DNA of 64,000 nt from Bettongia penicillata ogilbyi. Its lineage: Eukaryota; Chordata; Mammalia; Diprotodontia; Potoroidae. The notes under the pieces were generated by a model. It was not told the origin of the DNA, made no database searches, and was given only the letters and a program-made list of their open reading frames with translations. The number at the start of each line of letters is the position of its first letter. Positions within the stretch are counted from its first letter, which is position 1. Positions 1 through 11,540 of this stretch are shown piece by piece. The translations under genes were made by a program, and so were the position numbers. The stretch covers positions 12,996,718 to 13,060,717 of the forward strand of contig JAJHZJ010000014.1 in the NCBI GenBank assembly GCA_023548195.1, given 5' to 3'.

Positions 1-1205
1 AGAATTGATTCACATTTTGTTGCATCTCAGCTTCAGAGGCTGCACTGAATGCACAATTATCTGCAAACAGATAATCATGCATGAACACTCCCTCCACTCG
101 GGTCTTGGCTTGTAGCCTTTTCAAATTGAAGAATTTGCCATCAGTAAAGTAGTTGACCTTGATTGCTGTATTCATCCCCACCGAAAGCATTTGCCAACAT
201 GGATGAAAACATCATGCTAAAAAGCATGAGAGCAAACACACAGCCCTGTTTCACTCCATTAGTGACTGGGAAAGCACAAGAGCATTGTCCATTATCCAGA
301 ACCTAGGCAACTATGCCATCGTGAAACTGATGTACAATTTTGATGAACTTCTATGGGCAACCAAATTTTGACATAACTTTCCATAAACCCTCACCACTAA
401 CAGTGTCAAAGGTCTTGATCAGATCTACAAAAGTTGTGTACAGACCTCTGTTCTCCTCCTGGCATTTGTCCTGGAATTATCAGGCAGCAAACACCATACT
501 GACTGTTCCTCAGTCCTTTCTGAAGCCACACTAGCTCTCAGGTATATGACCACCTTCCAGGTAAATGATCAGCCTATTAAGGAGGACTCTAGCAAGAACT
601 TGGTTAGCAATGACTAAGAGAGAGATCCCCCTGCAATTGTCATAGGACAATCTTTACCCTTATAGAGATGGACAATAGAGGCACCCTTAAACTCCTGGAG
701 GATAACCTCCTCTTGCCATATAACTTGGAAAATTTCAGTCAGTCTTTGTATGAGCAATGGTGCCCCTACCCTGTAAATCTCAGCTGGAATAGAATCAGCA
801 CCAGGTGCTTTGTAACATGAAAGAGCTTAACGGCCCTCAAAACCTCTTCTTTAGTTGGAAGTTCAGCTAAAGAGGGACTGACTTCAAACTGAAGTAAACC
901 GTCAATGGCCTCAGCACTGACTGATGATGGTCTGTTGAGAACACTATGGAAGTGTTCAGCTCCTCTCTCTAGGATTATGTCCTTATCACTAATCAATCTG
1001 GTTCCATCAGCACTGAGTAGCTGTGATGCACCATAGGTTTTTTTTATCCATAAATAGCTTTCTGGGAATCATAAAAGCCCTTTGGATTGTTACTACCAGC
1101 ATAAAACTGAATTTTATCTGCTTTCTTACTGAGCCAGGAATCCTGAATCTCTATATAAGCTTTGCTTGTACTGTGCTTTTGATGGAATTAAATGCTATCC
1201 TCGTA
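1..1205 (-). mobile_element. RTE-class LINE, decayed reverse-transcriptase fragment
   Basis: Minus-strand reading gives degraded RTE/BovB-type reverse-transcriptase blocks in the right order. The linker ISDKDIILERGAEHF.SVLNRPSS lies near 996-900, LYTTFVDLIKTFDTVS near 440-395, FPVTNGVKQGCV near 275-240, and CLFADNCA (a broken FADD box) near 80-50. Several frameshifts and stops are present. The element runs off the left edge. RTE LINEs of this type are abundant in marsupials and supply the tail of one of the SINE classes seen here. Confidence 0.85.
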
Positions 1206-1224
1206 GAGGTGGATAAACTATCCT

Positions 1225-1640
1225 GTTGGTAAATCCTGTGGAGTTCTTGTTTTTCATTTTCAGGTGAAAAGTGATGAGCATTTGAAAGAAAATAGTAGCA
1301 CATGTGAGTAAAGAACATGGACAGAAAGTGGAGACAGAAGCAACAGTAACTGTTGTAAATATGAACTGGGAGGAGTATGAGAAATTTAAAATGTGAGGAA
1401 GAGTCAAGGATGACTTCCAGATGACTAACTAACCCAAGTCACTGTGAAGGATGGTGGTACCCATAACAGAAAAAGGAAAGCTTAGAACAGGTAAAGGTAG
1501 AATGGATTCTATTTTATATATATTGAAGAGACAACTAAGGAACAGTCAATTAAAGACATCAAATAAATAGCGGGTGATCAAGGATTAAAGATCAAGAAGC
1601 AAACTGGAACTGGACAAAGAGCATATAATCATCTGCAGAA
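1225..1640 (+). repeat. Old mammalian interspersed repeat (unnamed, copy 1)
   Basis: It shares short landmarks, in order, with the long copy at 48200-49200 and others: GTCAAGGATGACTTCCAG, a valine-acid-style tract GGATGGTGGTACC, and ATTGAAGAGAC. It is strongly diverged. I recognise the pattern as a common old mammalian repeat but cannot name the family with confidence. No coding potential. Confidence 0.5.
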
Positions 1641-1654
1641 CTGTGACAGTTAAA

Positions 1655-1960
1655 TCCATGGGAACTGTGTGTTCACCATGCCATCAGAGAAATGATGACA
1701 TGACTTGCACTTGACTTTGTTTTGAGTGAGGGAGGGTTGTGCAGGTCACCAGCCTCACTTTTCCTCCAGAGCCATCTGAATCCAGTGACCAGATATTCAT
1801 CAGGATGACTGGAGATGACCCAAGATGAGGCAACTGGGGTTAAGTGACTTGCCCAAGGGCACAAAGCTAGTGAGTGTCAAGTGCCTGAGGTGACATTTGA
1901 ACTCAGGTCCTCCTGACTCCTGTACTGGTGCTCTATCCACTGCACCACCTAGATGCCCCT
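1655..1960 (-). mobile_element. tRNA-head marsupial SINE
   Basis: The head is at the right (reverse complement of CTATCCACTGCACCACCTAG and TGCCCC). The CORE-like centre is GTTAAGTGACTTGCCCAAGG and the tail lies to the left (GATGACATGACTTGCACTTG). The same tail type occurs in sense at 62050-62270. The family name (MAR1/WSINE type) is inferred. Confidence 0.8.
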
Positions 1961-2154
1961 CATGGGAGCTAAGGAGATCACCAAGGGCACATATACAGAG
2001 AGAAGATGGCAAAAGAATATTAGTTAAACAAGGAGAGTCAAAAGCATCTCAATTCCTTACCCAGTCCACCTCTGCTGCCCAATCAATGTGTACACATTTA
2101 TACCACTCCTAGGTTTAACCTCAGAAAGATCAAGAAAGGGTACTTTCAGTAAAA

Positions 2155-2465
2155 GAATATTTAGAGCATTTCTTTTTGTAGAAGCAAAAAAACCTGGAAA
2201 CAAAGGGAAGGTTTATCAATTGAAAATGGCTGAATAAATTGCCATATATGAATGTGATGTAAGAAACAGATAATTTAAAAAAGACATGAAAATACTTCTA
2301 TGAAATGATGCAGAGTGAAGTGAATAAAACACAAATTTATACAATAATACCAATATCATAAAAATAAAGAATTATGAGAACTTTTAAAACCTGTAAAAAA
2401 ATGAAATCACCAGAACATGAGAGCAAGTTAAACAATAACAACTCTGTAAAAATATCATTTTAAAA
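2155..2465 (+). mobile_element. L1 3' fragment
   Basis: Contains diverged end-of-ORF2 sequence (GTTTATCAATTGAAAATGGC, CATATATGAATGTGATG) and the L1 3' region (GATGCAGAGTGAAGTGAATA). The short stretch 1990-2155 before it shows nothing recognisable. Confidence 0.6.
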
Positions 2466-2469
2466 GTTG

Positions 2470-4030
2470 TAAGAAAGGATGATAGAACCAAGATGGCACA
2501 GTAGTAGGAAGAAGTACAATAAGGTCCTTCCCAAAATTCTAGTAAAGAGATCTAGGAGCCCAACCCAACATAGCCTAAAGAGATATAGTGGTCTGTGAAC
2601 ACTACCAAGAAGTAGAAGAGCTTTGAATATGATATTTAAGAAGGTAAAGGATATAGATTTATTACTAAGAATAATATTTCACAAAGCTGAGTATAATTCC
2701 ATAGTGGAAACAACTGACTTTTAATGAAATTAAGGATTTCCAAGCATTACTGATGAAATGATAAGAGCTACACAGAAATTGACATCAAACAAAGGACTTA
2801 AGGAAAACACAAAAAGGTAAACGCAAATAAATAATCCTAAGGGACTAAACAAGGATAAACTGTTTACATTCTAATATGAGGAGATGATATATGTCCCCTC
2901 TGAATTCTATGATCTTCGTAGATCAGAGAGGGAATTTAATTAGATAAAGTCTAGCAGCAGTTCTTCTATCACAATGATCTTAAAAGAATAAATGGAAAGA
3001 AGGATGAAAGAGGAATGGGGTGAGATGGTGGTACAGAAATGGAAAAGTAGGCTAGAAAAAGGATCTTAATCAGGTAGGTAAAGTAGATGTCTACATAAAT
3101 AAAGAAGACAGGAGTGGGGAGAAAGGCTGACACTTAAATGTCATTCTCATCTGAACTGAACATATAAACGCACATACATGCAGCTAAGTACATAAAGACA
3201 TTTTACTCAGTAGAGAAATAAGAGGGAAAGGGAAGAAGGAATAATTATAGGAAAGGGAGATTAAAGGAGAGATTAGTTCTAGACAAAACAATCTTTAAGG
3301 ATGTACAAAAATATTTACAGCTCTTTTTGATGTGGCAAATAATGAGAATCTAAGGGGGTATTCATCAATTGATGAATTTCTCAACGAGTTATGGTATGTA
3401 AGTGTGATGGAAAAAAGTTGTGCTGTAAGAAGTGATAAAGGAATGACCTTAGAGACCTTTGCAAAGACCTGTATGAAATAATGAAGAGTGGAACAGACTG
3501 AACCAAGAGAACAACTTAACAATAACAAAAATATTGTAAAGACAAACAATTGTGAAAGACTTAGGAACTCATAACAGTATTCCATGATTCCACAGGGATG
3601 ATGACAAAACATGCTACCCACCTCCTCAGAGACACATTTAAAAGACTCAGATTGGTCAACAAGACACTGTCTCAATACTGTCTTTTGGACATGGCCAACG
3701 TGAAAATCTGCTTTAGCTGACTAGATATGTTTTTAACAAGGGTTCTGCTTTACTTCAGTCTTAACTAGGGTGATAGGAGGGTTGAGCTTGGGGTGGAATA
3801 GGGAGAAACTGGATTTTTGCCAACTGAAAAAAATGACGAAATCTGTAAGAACTCCTATAAATACAATAATCAGTCATGATTCCAGAGGACTACTGATGAC
3901 ACGTTACCCACTACAGAACAGTGAAGCATTCTGGGTGCAGAATGAGCCATAGGCATTTTTGTACCCGATCACCGAGGGAATTTGTTTGACTTGATTGTGC
4001 ATTTGTTATAATAAATTTGTTTTTCTTTCC
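2470..4030 (+). mobile_element. Half-L1 (ORF1-type, no full ORF2), decayed
   Basis: Begins with an L1-like start (AACCAAGATGGC near 2491), followed by ORF1 C-terminal remnants (GATTTCCAAGCATTACTGATG near 2738) and then a purine-rich 3' region. The last part keeps the very end of ORF2 (TACAAAAATATTTACAGC near 3303). The 3' end sequence appears twice (3540-3620 and 3865-3920), suggesting two joined copies. No intact frame. Confidence 0.55.
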
Positions 4031-4056
4031 AGTGCGGTGGGAAAGAAAATCAATTT

Positions 4057-4104
4057 CTGTTCATTCAAAAAATGAACAGTACCCTCCCTGAGGGGAGGAG
4101 GGTA
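4057..4104. repeat. Two adjoining small perfect hairpins
   Basis: Arms 4057-4065 and 4071-4079 (CTGTTCATT / AATGAACAG, loop of 5) are followed at once by arms 4080-4087 and 4097-4104 (TACCCTCC / GGAGGGTA, loop of 9). The rest of 4030-4255 holds nothing recognisable. Confidence 0.7.
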
Positions 4105-4255
4105 CAGATGTAATATGCTGCATCCACTTTCAAATAAGGTCAGTGTATTATTGATTATACTTTATTAAGAGATACCTCTCACTCAATGGAATAATCTGTA
4201 AATGTTTGGGGTATATAAACAAAATACCAATGACATTTTTAAAAGGGGAGGGGAA

Positions 4256-5000
4256 AAGGTTGATTCTTGAACTGCATCTTGAAGGAATTAGAGATATTTT
4301 ATGAAGCTGAAGAAAGAGTACACTCCAGGCATGAGGTTATAGGAGATGAAATGTTACATGTGGTGAGGCACAAGGCTAGTTTGGTTGAACTGCAGAATGT
4401 GAGAGGGGTAGTAGGTTGTGAAGGGCTTTAAAAGTTATAGGAATAATTATGTTTGATTATACAGGTAAAAGGAAGGTACCAGAATTTGTTGGAGAGGAGT
4501 GACATCATTAGATAATAAAAAGTGCCCTGAAGGCCATGTTTTCTGATTCAGTCAGTCCTTACTCTCTAAATAAAAAACTTGAATACACGTGCAGCTACTG
4601 CTTCCTTAGTCAAAACCTTGGGCAATGGGTGATGCTGGTAAGAAGAGAATAGTGAGGAAATGGAACATTATGGGACCGAGTGTTGAAAGGGATTAGAGCA
4701 AACAGAAAGAAAGGGAAGCAAACAAGCTTTATGGAGGCAAGGAAAACTAAAACAGTACAGGTGTAGTCAGGTAGGGTGGATACAAGGTATCTGGCGCAGT
4801 CCTTGATGAAGTAAGGTGTTCAACATGGATAAAATGATGTGAGTTTTTAATAAGATTCTTATCTGGGCCAAGCAAGACGAGTAAGTGGATGCATGGAGCA
4901 AAGAACTGGACCTGAGGTTCAAGAGTGGTGTTGACTCATCTGAGATAGGGAAGGGTAGGAGAAAATACAGGGGAAAATTAATGTCTAGTTGACATTCAAA
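4256..5000 (+). repeat. Old mammalian interspersed repeat (unnamed, copy 2)
   Basis: Landmarks shared with 48200-49200 in the same order: CTCCAGGCATGAGG, GTGAAGGGCTTTAAAA, GAGGAGTGACATCATTAG, with a strongly diverged later part. Orientation is assigned only by comparison with that copy. Confidence 0.5.
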
Positions 5001-5215
5001 CTCCTTGTGGAGGGAAAAGCCCTGTTACTGTTAGTCTTATTTTGACAGGTTGAATTAGATTGTTTGAGCATCCTGAAAGGCTTCTTGATTTACTGGCTCA
5101 GGTGGGCTAATGCATTCCTAAAGGCAGTCTAAACTAAGGTAGCAGCTATATGACTAGAAAAAAGGGGTCGGAAGCAAGAGAGATGGAGATAAATAGCTCT
5201 GTTATCTTCTTGAAT

Positions 5216-6405
5216 TAATGTTTTTAATGAATTTATTTGTTTTCAATATTCACTTTCATAAGTTTTAAAATTTCTCTGCCTCCTTTCCCTCCCCAAGATA
5301 GCAAGCAATCTGATATAGTCTCTACATATACAATCTTATTAAACATAAGTTCACATTAGTCATGCTTTATAGAAGAATTAGAACAAATGGGAGAAAGTAT
5401 GAGAAAGAAAAAAACAAATAAAGAGCAAATAGCATATTTCTTTGTCTGGATGTGGATGCAATTTTCCATCACGAGTCTTTTGGAGTTGTTTTAGATCCCT
5501 GTATTGCAGAGAAGAGCTAAGTCTATCAAAGACAATCATGGTACAATGTGGTTGTTACTGTGTACAATGTTCTCCTGGTTCTGTTCACTTCACTCAGCAT
5601 CAATTCACATAAATCTTTGCAGGTTTTTCTGAAGTCTGCCTGCTCATCATTTCTTACAGCACAATAGTATTCCATTACATTCATATACCACAACTTGTTC
5701 AGTCATTCCCCAATTGATGGGCATCCCCTCAATTTCCAGTTCTTGGCCACCACAAAAAGAGCCCTAATTATTTTTATAATGTGGGTCTTTTTCAATTTTT
5801 ATGACCTCTTTGGGATAAAATCCTAGAAGTGGCTTAGTTGGGTCAAAAGGTATACAGTTTATGAGTCCTTAGGGCATAGTTCCAAACTGCTCTCCAGAAT
5901 GGTTTTGATCAGTTCAAAACTCCACTACAATAAATTAGTATTCCCATTTTCCCACATTTTCTCCAACATTTATAATTTTTCTGTTTTGTCATGTTAATCA
6001 ATCTGATAGGTATGATGTGGTACCAAGGAACTGTTTTGATTTCTATTTCTCTAATCAACAGTGATTTAGAGCATTTTTCATGTAACTATAGATATTTTTT
6101 ATTTCATCCTCTAAAAACTACCTATTCATATCCTTTGACGAATTATCAATTGGGGAATGACTTGTTTTTTTACAAATTTGACAGCTCTCTATATATTTTA
6201 GGAATGAGGCTTTTATCAGAGACACTAGTTCTGCTTCCTCCTAATCTGGGTTGCATTGGCTTTGTTCATGCAAAAACTTTTCAATTTATTGTAATCAAAA
6301 TTATTTATTTTGCATCTTATAATGTTCTCTATCTCTTGTTTGGTCATAACTTCTTCCTTGCTATCCTAACTTGCTTATAGTATTGCCTTTATATTACCTT
6401 CTTGA
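5216..6405 (-). mobile_element. L1 3' end, antisense
   Basis: Antisense to the sense L1 copies at 7275 and 19700. It shows 3' UTR, then end of ORF2 (reverse complement around CAATTGATGGGCATCCCC at 5712), then the region TCTCTAATCAACAGTGATTTAGAGC near 6047 and CAAAAACTTTTCAATTTATT near 6270. It lies about 0.9 kb from an L1 of opposite strand. The tract 6405-7150 between them is A-rich and unclassified. Confidence 0.85.
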
Positions 6406-7274
6406 ATTTAAAACATAAGGTAGGACAGGCTGCTGAAGCGCAGCTGACCGACTAGAAAGGAATGAGCCAAACTGTCACAGAGTTCATGGAACATAAAGTA
6501 GGACATGAAGCATAGTCTTCACACTTCATCCTACTGCTTCAGACTCCACAGAAAAGATAAGAAGCATCCACACCATTTCAAAAAGGAAAAGAATTTCAAA
6601 AGGGATGAGAAACTCTCAAGAAGAAAATTCTGAAAATCAAAACGTATGACTGTGAACAAGAAGAACAAGGAAGAAATAAAAAGATACTGATGTAGTAGGG
6701 CACTACAACAAACTGAGATTATAAAACGATTTTGTAAAAGACCAAAACAAGAGCTGCTAATAAAAGCTAAGTAGAAAAGAAAGGCTTAGAAAAACAGTAC
6801 AAGAAAAGGTAAAAAGGTAAAAAAAGCATGACAAAAATGTAAAAGTATGTGAAAAGGGCTATATTCAGCAATGAAGCAAAATACAACAAAATGTTTAAAT
6901 AACGTAACAAGTAACAATCTGTTTGCCTTAATTTCCACAGTTAAATAAATTTAGGAAGGAAAGACTCAAGGAAAGATAGATAAAGTGAATTCTAGCAAAA
7001 ACTTAAAAACAATTCAAAAGTAGAGAAAACACTGTATCAAAATCTGTTTCTGAGAAATAAAAATGGTCTTTATGCCTAGAGAAAGAAGAGATAAAGTAGA
7101 AAAAACTAAACAATATAAAAAACATTTTAAATAAAATATCACAGCTCAAAAATAATTTTTAAAATTATTCATTGTGGCCAAGTGCTATTTATACCAGAGA
7201 CACCAGGATTTCTATATTAGGAATACAATGAGCCTAATTAATCACAGTGGTAACAAAAACGACAAAACTATGAG

Positions 7275-8010
7275 ATCAGATCAATAAAAATATGTATACT
7301 CTCTGACCAAGCAATACCACTGCCAGAGAAGTATCCCATAGAGAGAAAAAAAAGGGGAAGGGGGGAGAGGAAGAAGCACCTACCTGTACAAAAATATTAA
7401 AAGCAGCTCTTTTTGTGATGGCACAAAATTGGAAATTGAGGGGATGCCCATCAATTGGGGAATGGCTAAACAAGTTGTAGTATATGACTGTAATGGAATT
7501 ACAATATGAAATAATTAGTAGAATTGTGGAATGATAAGCAGACGAATTTCAGAAAAACTTACGTTTCTGAAAAACGAAGTGAGCAGAACCAAGAGACTGT
7601 ACAAAACAACAGCAATAGTGTACAAAGATTTACTGTGAATGATTTAAGCTATTCTCAGCAATAGAATGATCAAAATTGCAAAGGATTCATAATGGAAATT
7701 GATACTCATATCCAGAAAAAGAACAGATAGTCTCTGAATAAAGATCAAAGCATACCATTTTTCACTTTATTTGTTCATGGGAAATTTTTTTTTGTCTGTT
7801 TTTTCTTTCTCAGCCTGACTAATATAGAAGTATGTTTGCATGACTGCACATATACAACCTATATCAAATTGCTCACTATCCCAGGGAGGGGGACTGTGAA
7901 AGGAGAGAGAAAATTTGAAAGTTAAAAAATTTGTTAAATGAATGTTAAAACCTATCTTTATATGTTGAGAAAAATGCTATTTTTTAATTTAAAAAATAAA
8001 AATAAAAAAT
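7275..8010 (+). mobile_element. L1 3' end, sense
   Basis: End of ORF2 (CTGTACAAAAATATTAAAAGC near 7384, GATGCCCATCAATTGGGGAA near 7443), 3' UTR with TGCATGACTGCACATATACA, and an A-rich tail ending about 8010. Frameshifted. Confidence 0.85.
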
Positions 8011-8029
8011 GCAATATCTATTTCAAATA

Positions 8030-8735
8030 TATTGTGTCCTAAAGAAACTGAAATACTAACAGTGTTCAAAAAAATCAAAGGTCATCAACTACAAGGTTAA
8101 AGATCTTATATTATTCAGCAAAAAAATAGTTTTGTAGAAATTAGGGTTACTCTGATATCTCAAACCATATTCTATAATAAACTCTAAATGTATAAATAAC
8201 CTAGATATAAAAGTCACACCACAAAAAAATTTAGACGGAAAGATGCTTTTTTACAGTAATAGATAAGTATTCTTTATCGAATAAAGGCTAAAGAGGATGA
8301 CATGACACAAATATATAATTTTAATTAAGGAGAATTTAATATTTAATTTAATGTGGAGAAGTTTTTGCACAAACAAAATCAACAGTATAATGAGAGCATT
8401 CCTAAGAAAAAAATCTTTTTGACAAATTTCTCTGTTAAAGGACTGACTTTTAAGATACATAGGGAATTGATACAAACAGATAAGAGCCATTTACGATTAC
8501 CAATAGATATAAACAACAAGTTTTCAAAAGGAGGACAAACGAACAACAATTGCATGGAAAGAAATGCTTCACATTACAGATAATTTGAGAAATGCTGATT
8601 AAAACAGTCCTTAGATTGCAATTCATTCCCATCAGACTGGAAAAGATGAAAGAAAGGGAAAATGAAAACTGTTGGAGGGTCTGTGAGAGGACAGGATGCT
8701 GAAGCACTGTTGATGGAGTTGTGAAAGAGTCCAAG
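8030..8735 (+). mobile_element. L1 ORF2 C-terminal fragment, 5' part
   Basis: Diverged ORF2 C-terminal sequence (GAAGTTTTTGCACAAACAAA near 8356, AGATACATAGGGAATTGATACA near 8452), ending at TGGAGTTGTGAAAGAGTCCA. The L1 resumes at about 9018 (CCACTCTGAAAAATAATTTG), so it is interrupted by the 7SL copy. Confidence 0.75.
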
Positions 8736-9017
8736 CTCATCATAGTGGTGCATATTTGTAATCCTTGCAGAGGCTAAGGATGGTGAGTTGCTTCAGCTTA
8801 AAGTTTTAAGCTGTAGTATGGTTAAAACTGATTGTGTTTGCATCATGTCTACTATGGTGAGCCCCCAGGTTGCCTAAACGAGAGTTGAAAGAACTCAAGT
8901 TGAAAAAAGAACAGGTCAAAGCAGGAGTGCCAATGAGTACAGGAATTGAACCAATGAGTGGTTGATAAACTTCTAATCAAGGTGAGATATGGAGATCCAA
9001 CATCAAAAATAAATAAA
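8736..9017 (+). pseudogene. 7SL (SRP) RNA retrocopy inserted into an L1
   Basis: Diverged full-length match to SRP RNA in the right order: GTGGTGCATATTTGTAATCC (5' domain), AGAGGCTAAGGATGG, GCTGTAGTATGG, CTACTATGGTGAGCCCCCAG, CAGGTTGCCTAAACGAG, GAACAGGTCAAAGCAGGAGTG, then GGTGAGATATGGAGATCC and an A-rich tail (AAAAATAAATAAA). The tail and full length indicate L1-mediated retrotransposition. Many substitutions in conserved loops make it non-functional. L1 sequence continues on both sides. A clear target-site duplication could not be defined. Confidence 0.85.
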
Positions 9018-9062
9018 GCCACTCTGAAAAATAATTTGAAACTATATGAAGTACAAACACAT
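9018..9062 (+). mobile_element. L1 fragment, continuation after the 7SL insertion
   Basis: CCACTCTGAAAAATAATTTG aligns with CTATTCTGGAGAACAATTTA at 10292 in another L1, directly downstream of where the 8030-8735 fragment stops. Confidence 0.65.
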
Positions 9063-9155
9063 GTAGATTTACCTGCCTGTGGCTCTTGCTCCAATTACTG
9101 ATTGGGGTCAGAGATTTTCTTTACTAAGTACCCTTGGTTGTCAGATGTCCATATA

Positions 9156-9157
<2 letters not shown>

Positions 9158-9201
<44 letters not shown>
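9158..9201. repeat. (AC)n microsatellite
   Basis: About 22 uninterrupted AC units followed by AT-rich repeats. Confidence 0.98.
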
Positions 9202-9202
<1 letters not shown>

Positions 9203-9409
9203 TATATATCTATATATACACACATGCAAATTAAAGGCTTAAATGAAACTAAGAATTATAAGAGACGTGAGGCAAGATTCTAGTTTGAGTATGCAAGATA
9301 GCATTGTGCCTAGTTAAGGCACAAAAGAGAAATCCAAAGGCTTGTAGCTGGGTGGGAAATGAAGAGATGAATAATCTGGGCAACAGCTAGTTTAAAACCC
9401 TCTCAGTGC

Positions 9410-9760
9410 CCAAGAGAATTCTTTTCAAAGCTGTAATTGCAGAAAAGATATCTACATATCTATCTGCTTTGGTAAATAGTTTCCTCACCATCGCTTGATA
9501 CATTAAAAAAAAAAAAGGTAATGGGGAGTCACTGAAGGCTTCTAAGCAAAACAGTTACTTGTTGGCAGCTATGTGGATGATGAATTCATTGGTGAACAGA
9601 GTGACTGAAAGCAGGGGAATCAGAATCCACTCTAATAGTGACTGAGGAAAATGTCCCAAGGGAGGATGAATGCCAAAGATATTTTGGAGGAAGAATCTGC
9701 AAAGTTTAGCAACTGTTTTATCATGGCGAGGGAGAAGTTATAAAGTTATCCATTCCACAT
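9410..9760 (+). repeat. Old mammalian interspersed repeat (unnamed, copy 3)
   Basis: Landmarks: TAATGGGGAGTCACTGAAGG, TTGGCAGCTATGTGGATGATG, AAAGCAGGGGAATCAGAATCC, GGAGGAAGAATCTGCAAAG. These match the later half of the repeat at 48200-49200. The flanks 9230-9410 and 9760-10120 are unclassified; 9876-10067 holds a 63-codon open frame (see findings). Confidence 0.5.
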
Positions 9761-10124
9761 TGAGACTTTTCCCATAGAGGTTTTGATATATCTCAGGTCA
9801 GCATAAGAAATTATTGTAAATGGGAATTAGGTGAAAGTTTTATAGAAGCCACAGACAATACATGAAGGTTAGCAGATGACACCGAAAAAGTTTACAAACT
9901 CAGAAATGCATAAATATGATTATGACCAAGTACTTAACCCAAATTTTACAATAAGGTACTGTAAACACCCCATAAAAGAAAAAATTCAGATTTCTTTGGT
10001 ACGAAAGGTCAAAAAATTTTACCCAGATTTTGTGCCCCTAACCACTCCTGAGATGTGGAAGGAATAAATGTGTAGGTTACTGTGACATTGTGAACTTCAG
10101 TAACAGGAAGATGACAAGCCTATA

Positions 10125-11015
10125 TAACTCTTGATCACAAGATGCAAATGTAAATTAAAACAACTCTGAGGTACCACCTCATCCCTATCAGATTGGCTAA
10201 TATGACAGCAAAGAAAAATGATAAATGTTAGAGAACTGGTGGGAAAATTAGGACATTAATGCACTGTTGGTGGAGTTGTGAAATGATCCAACTATTCTGG
10301 AGAACAATTTAGAACTATGCCCAAATGGCAATCAAACTGTGCATACTTATTGATCCAGAAACATACTGGACAAAGGTCTGTATCCCAAAGAGATCACAAA
10401 AAAGGGAAAAGGACCCACATGTACAAAAATATTTATAGCAGCTCTTTTGGTAGCGGCAAAGAATTGTGAAACGAGGTGATGCCTATCAACTGGGGAATGG
10501 CTGAACAAGCTGTGATACATGAATGTGATGGCATATTATTGCTCTGTAAGGAATGATGAGCAAGAGGCTTTCAGAAAAACCTGGACTTAAATGAACTGAT
10601 GCTGAGTGAAGTGAGCAGAAAGAGAACATGTACACAGTAACAGCAACATTGTGCCATGAACAATTTTGTTAGACTTAGTTTTTCTGGGCAATGCAATGAT
10701 CTCAGACAATTCAAAAGGACACATGATAGAAAATGCTACCTACATCCAGAGAAAGAACTACGGAGTCTGAATGCAGATCGAAGCATACTATTTTCACTTT
10801 TTTGTTGGGTTTTCCTGTGTTTTTCCCCTTTTGTTCTGTTTCTTCTTTCACAACATGACTAATACGGAAATGTTTACATGACTGCACTTGTATAACCTAC
10901 ATCAGACTGCACGTCATTTTGGGGAGGAAAAAAAATTTCAAAATCAAAAAATGAATGTTTAAAACTATCTTTACATGCTATTAGAAAAAAAGCACTATTT
11001 ACCAAAAAAAAAGTG
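10125..11015 (+). mobile_element. L1 3' end, sense
   Basis: Begins in ORF2 at AACTCTGAGGTACCACCTCA and runs through GATTGGCTAATATGACAG, ACATGTACAAAAATATTTAT, the 3' UTR (ATGACTGCACTTGTATAACC) and the A-rich end. 5'-truncated. Confidence 0.9.
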
Positions 11016-11189
11016 TAATTGGGAAACATTAAACAAAATAAATCCTTCTGTGACTTTCTCTTACCTAACAAAAAGGCCAGTGGCTCTCAGTCTGGGACTC
11101 AAAGATCACCACTATTTATCTGGATTTTATTAGACTCATTTCTCACTGCTCCCTCAACATAAGGGAAAAACTTGAAAAAAAAACTACAT

Positions 11190-11335
11190 GAAGAAAGTCA
11201 CTTAACTATGAATATTTAATCTAGTGATAGCACTACTTTACATACACCTAAAAGAGAAAGGGAAAGGACCTACATTTATGCAAAAATATTTATAGCAACA
11301 TTTTTTGTTATAGCAACGATAAAGAACTAGACTTG
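11190..11335 (+). mobile_element. Short L1 ORF2-end fragment
   Basis: GGGAAAGGACCTACATTTATG and CAAAAATATTTATAGCAACA match the end-of-ORF2 region of the neighbouring L1s. Truncated at both ends. Confidence 0.7.
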
Positions 11336-11344
11336 TGAAATTAC

Positions 11345-11540
11345 TGGTAGAGGGAACTCTCAGGTGAGGAAACTCCTTCTACTAACATTAATCCATAACT
11401 GTTTTGCAATTTACTGGTTTACATTGAGGCCTGGGACTCTGAGAGATTAAATTAATTCCCAGAATCACATAGTAAATAACAGAGGTAAGGGTTGAATTCA
11501 GGCCCTCTTTACTTTGAATCTAGCCATCTATCCACTATAC
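11345..11540 (-). mobile_element. MIR-class SINE, antisense
   Basis: GAATCACATAGTAAATAAC, GGTTGAATTCAGGCCCTC and CTATCCACTATACC are in the antisense order typical of CORE-SINEs. Confidence 0.65.

Noticed and set aside
1900..1960. tRNA gene from the tRNA-like sequence
   Set aside because: It is the head of a SINE with SINE body attached; no complete cloverleaf.
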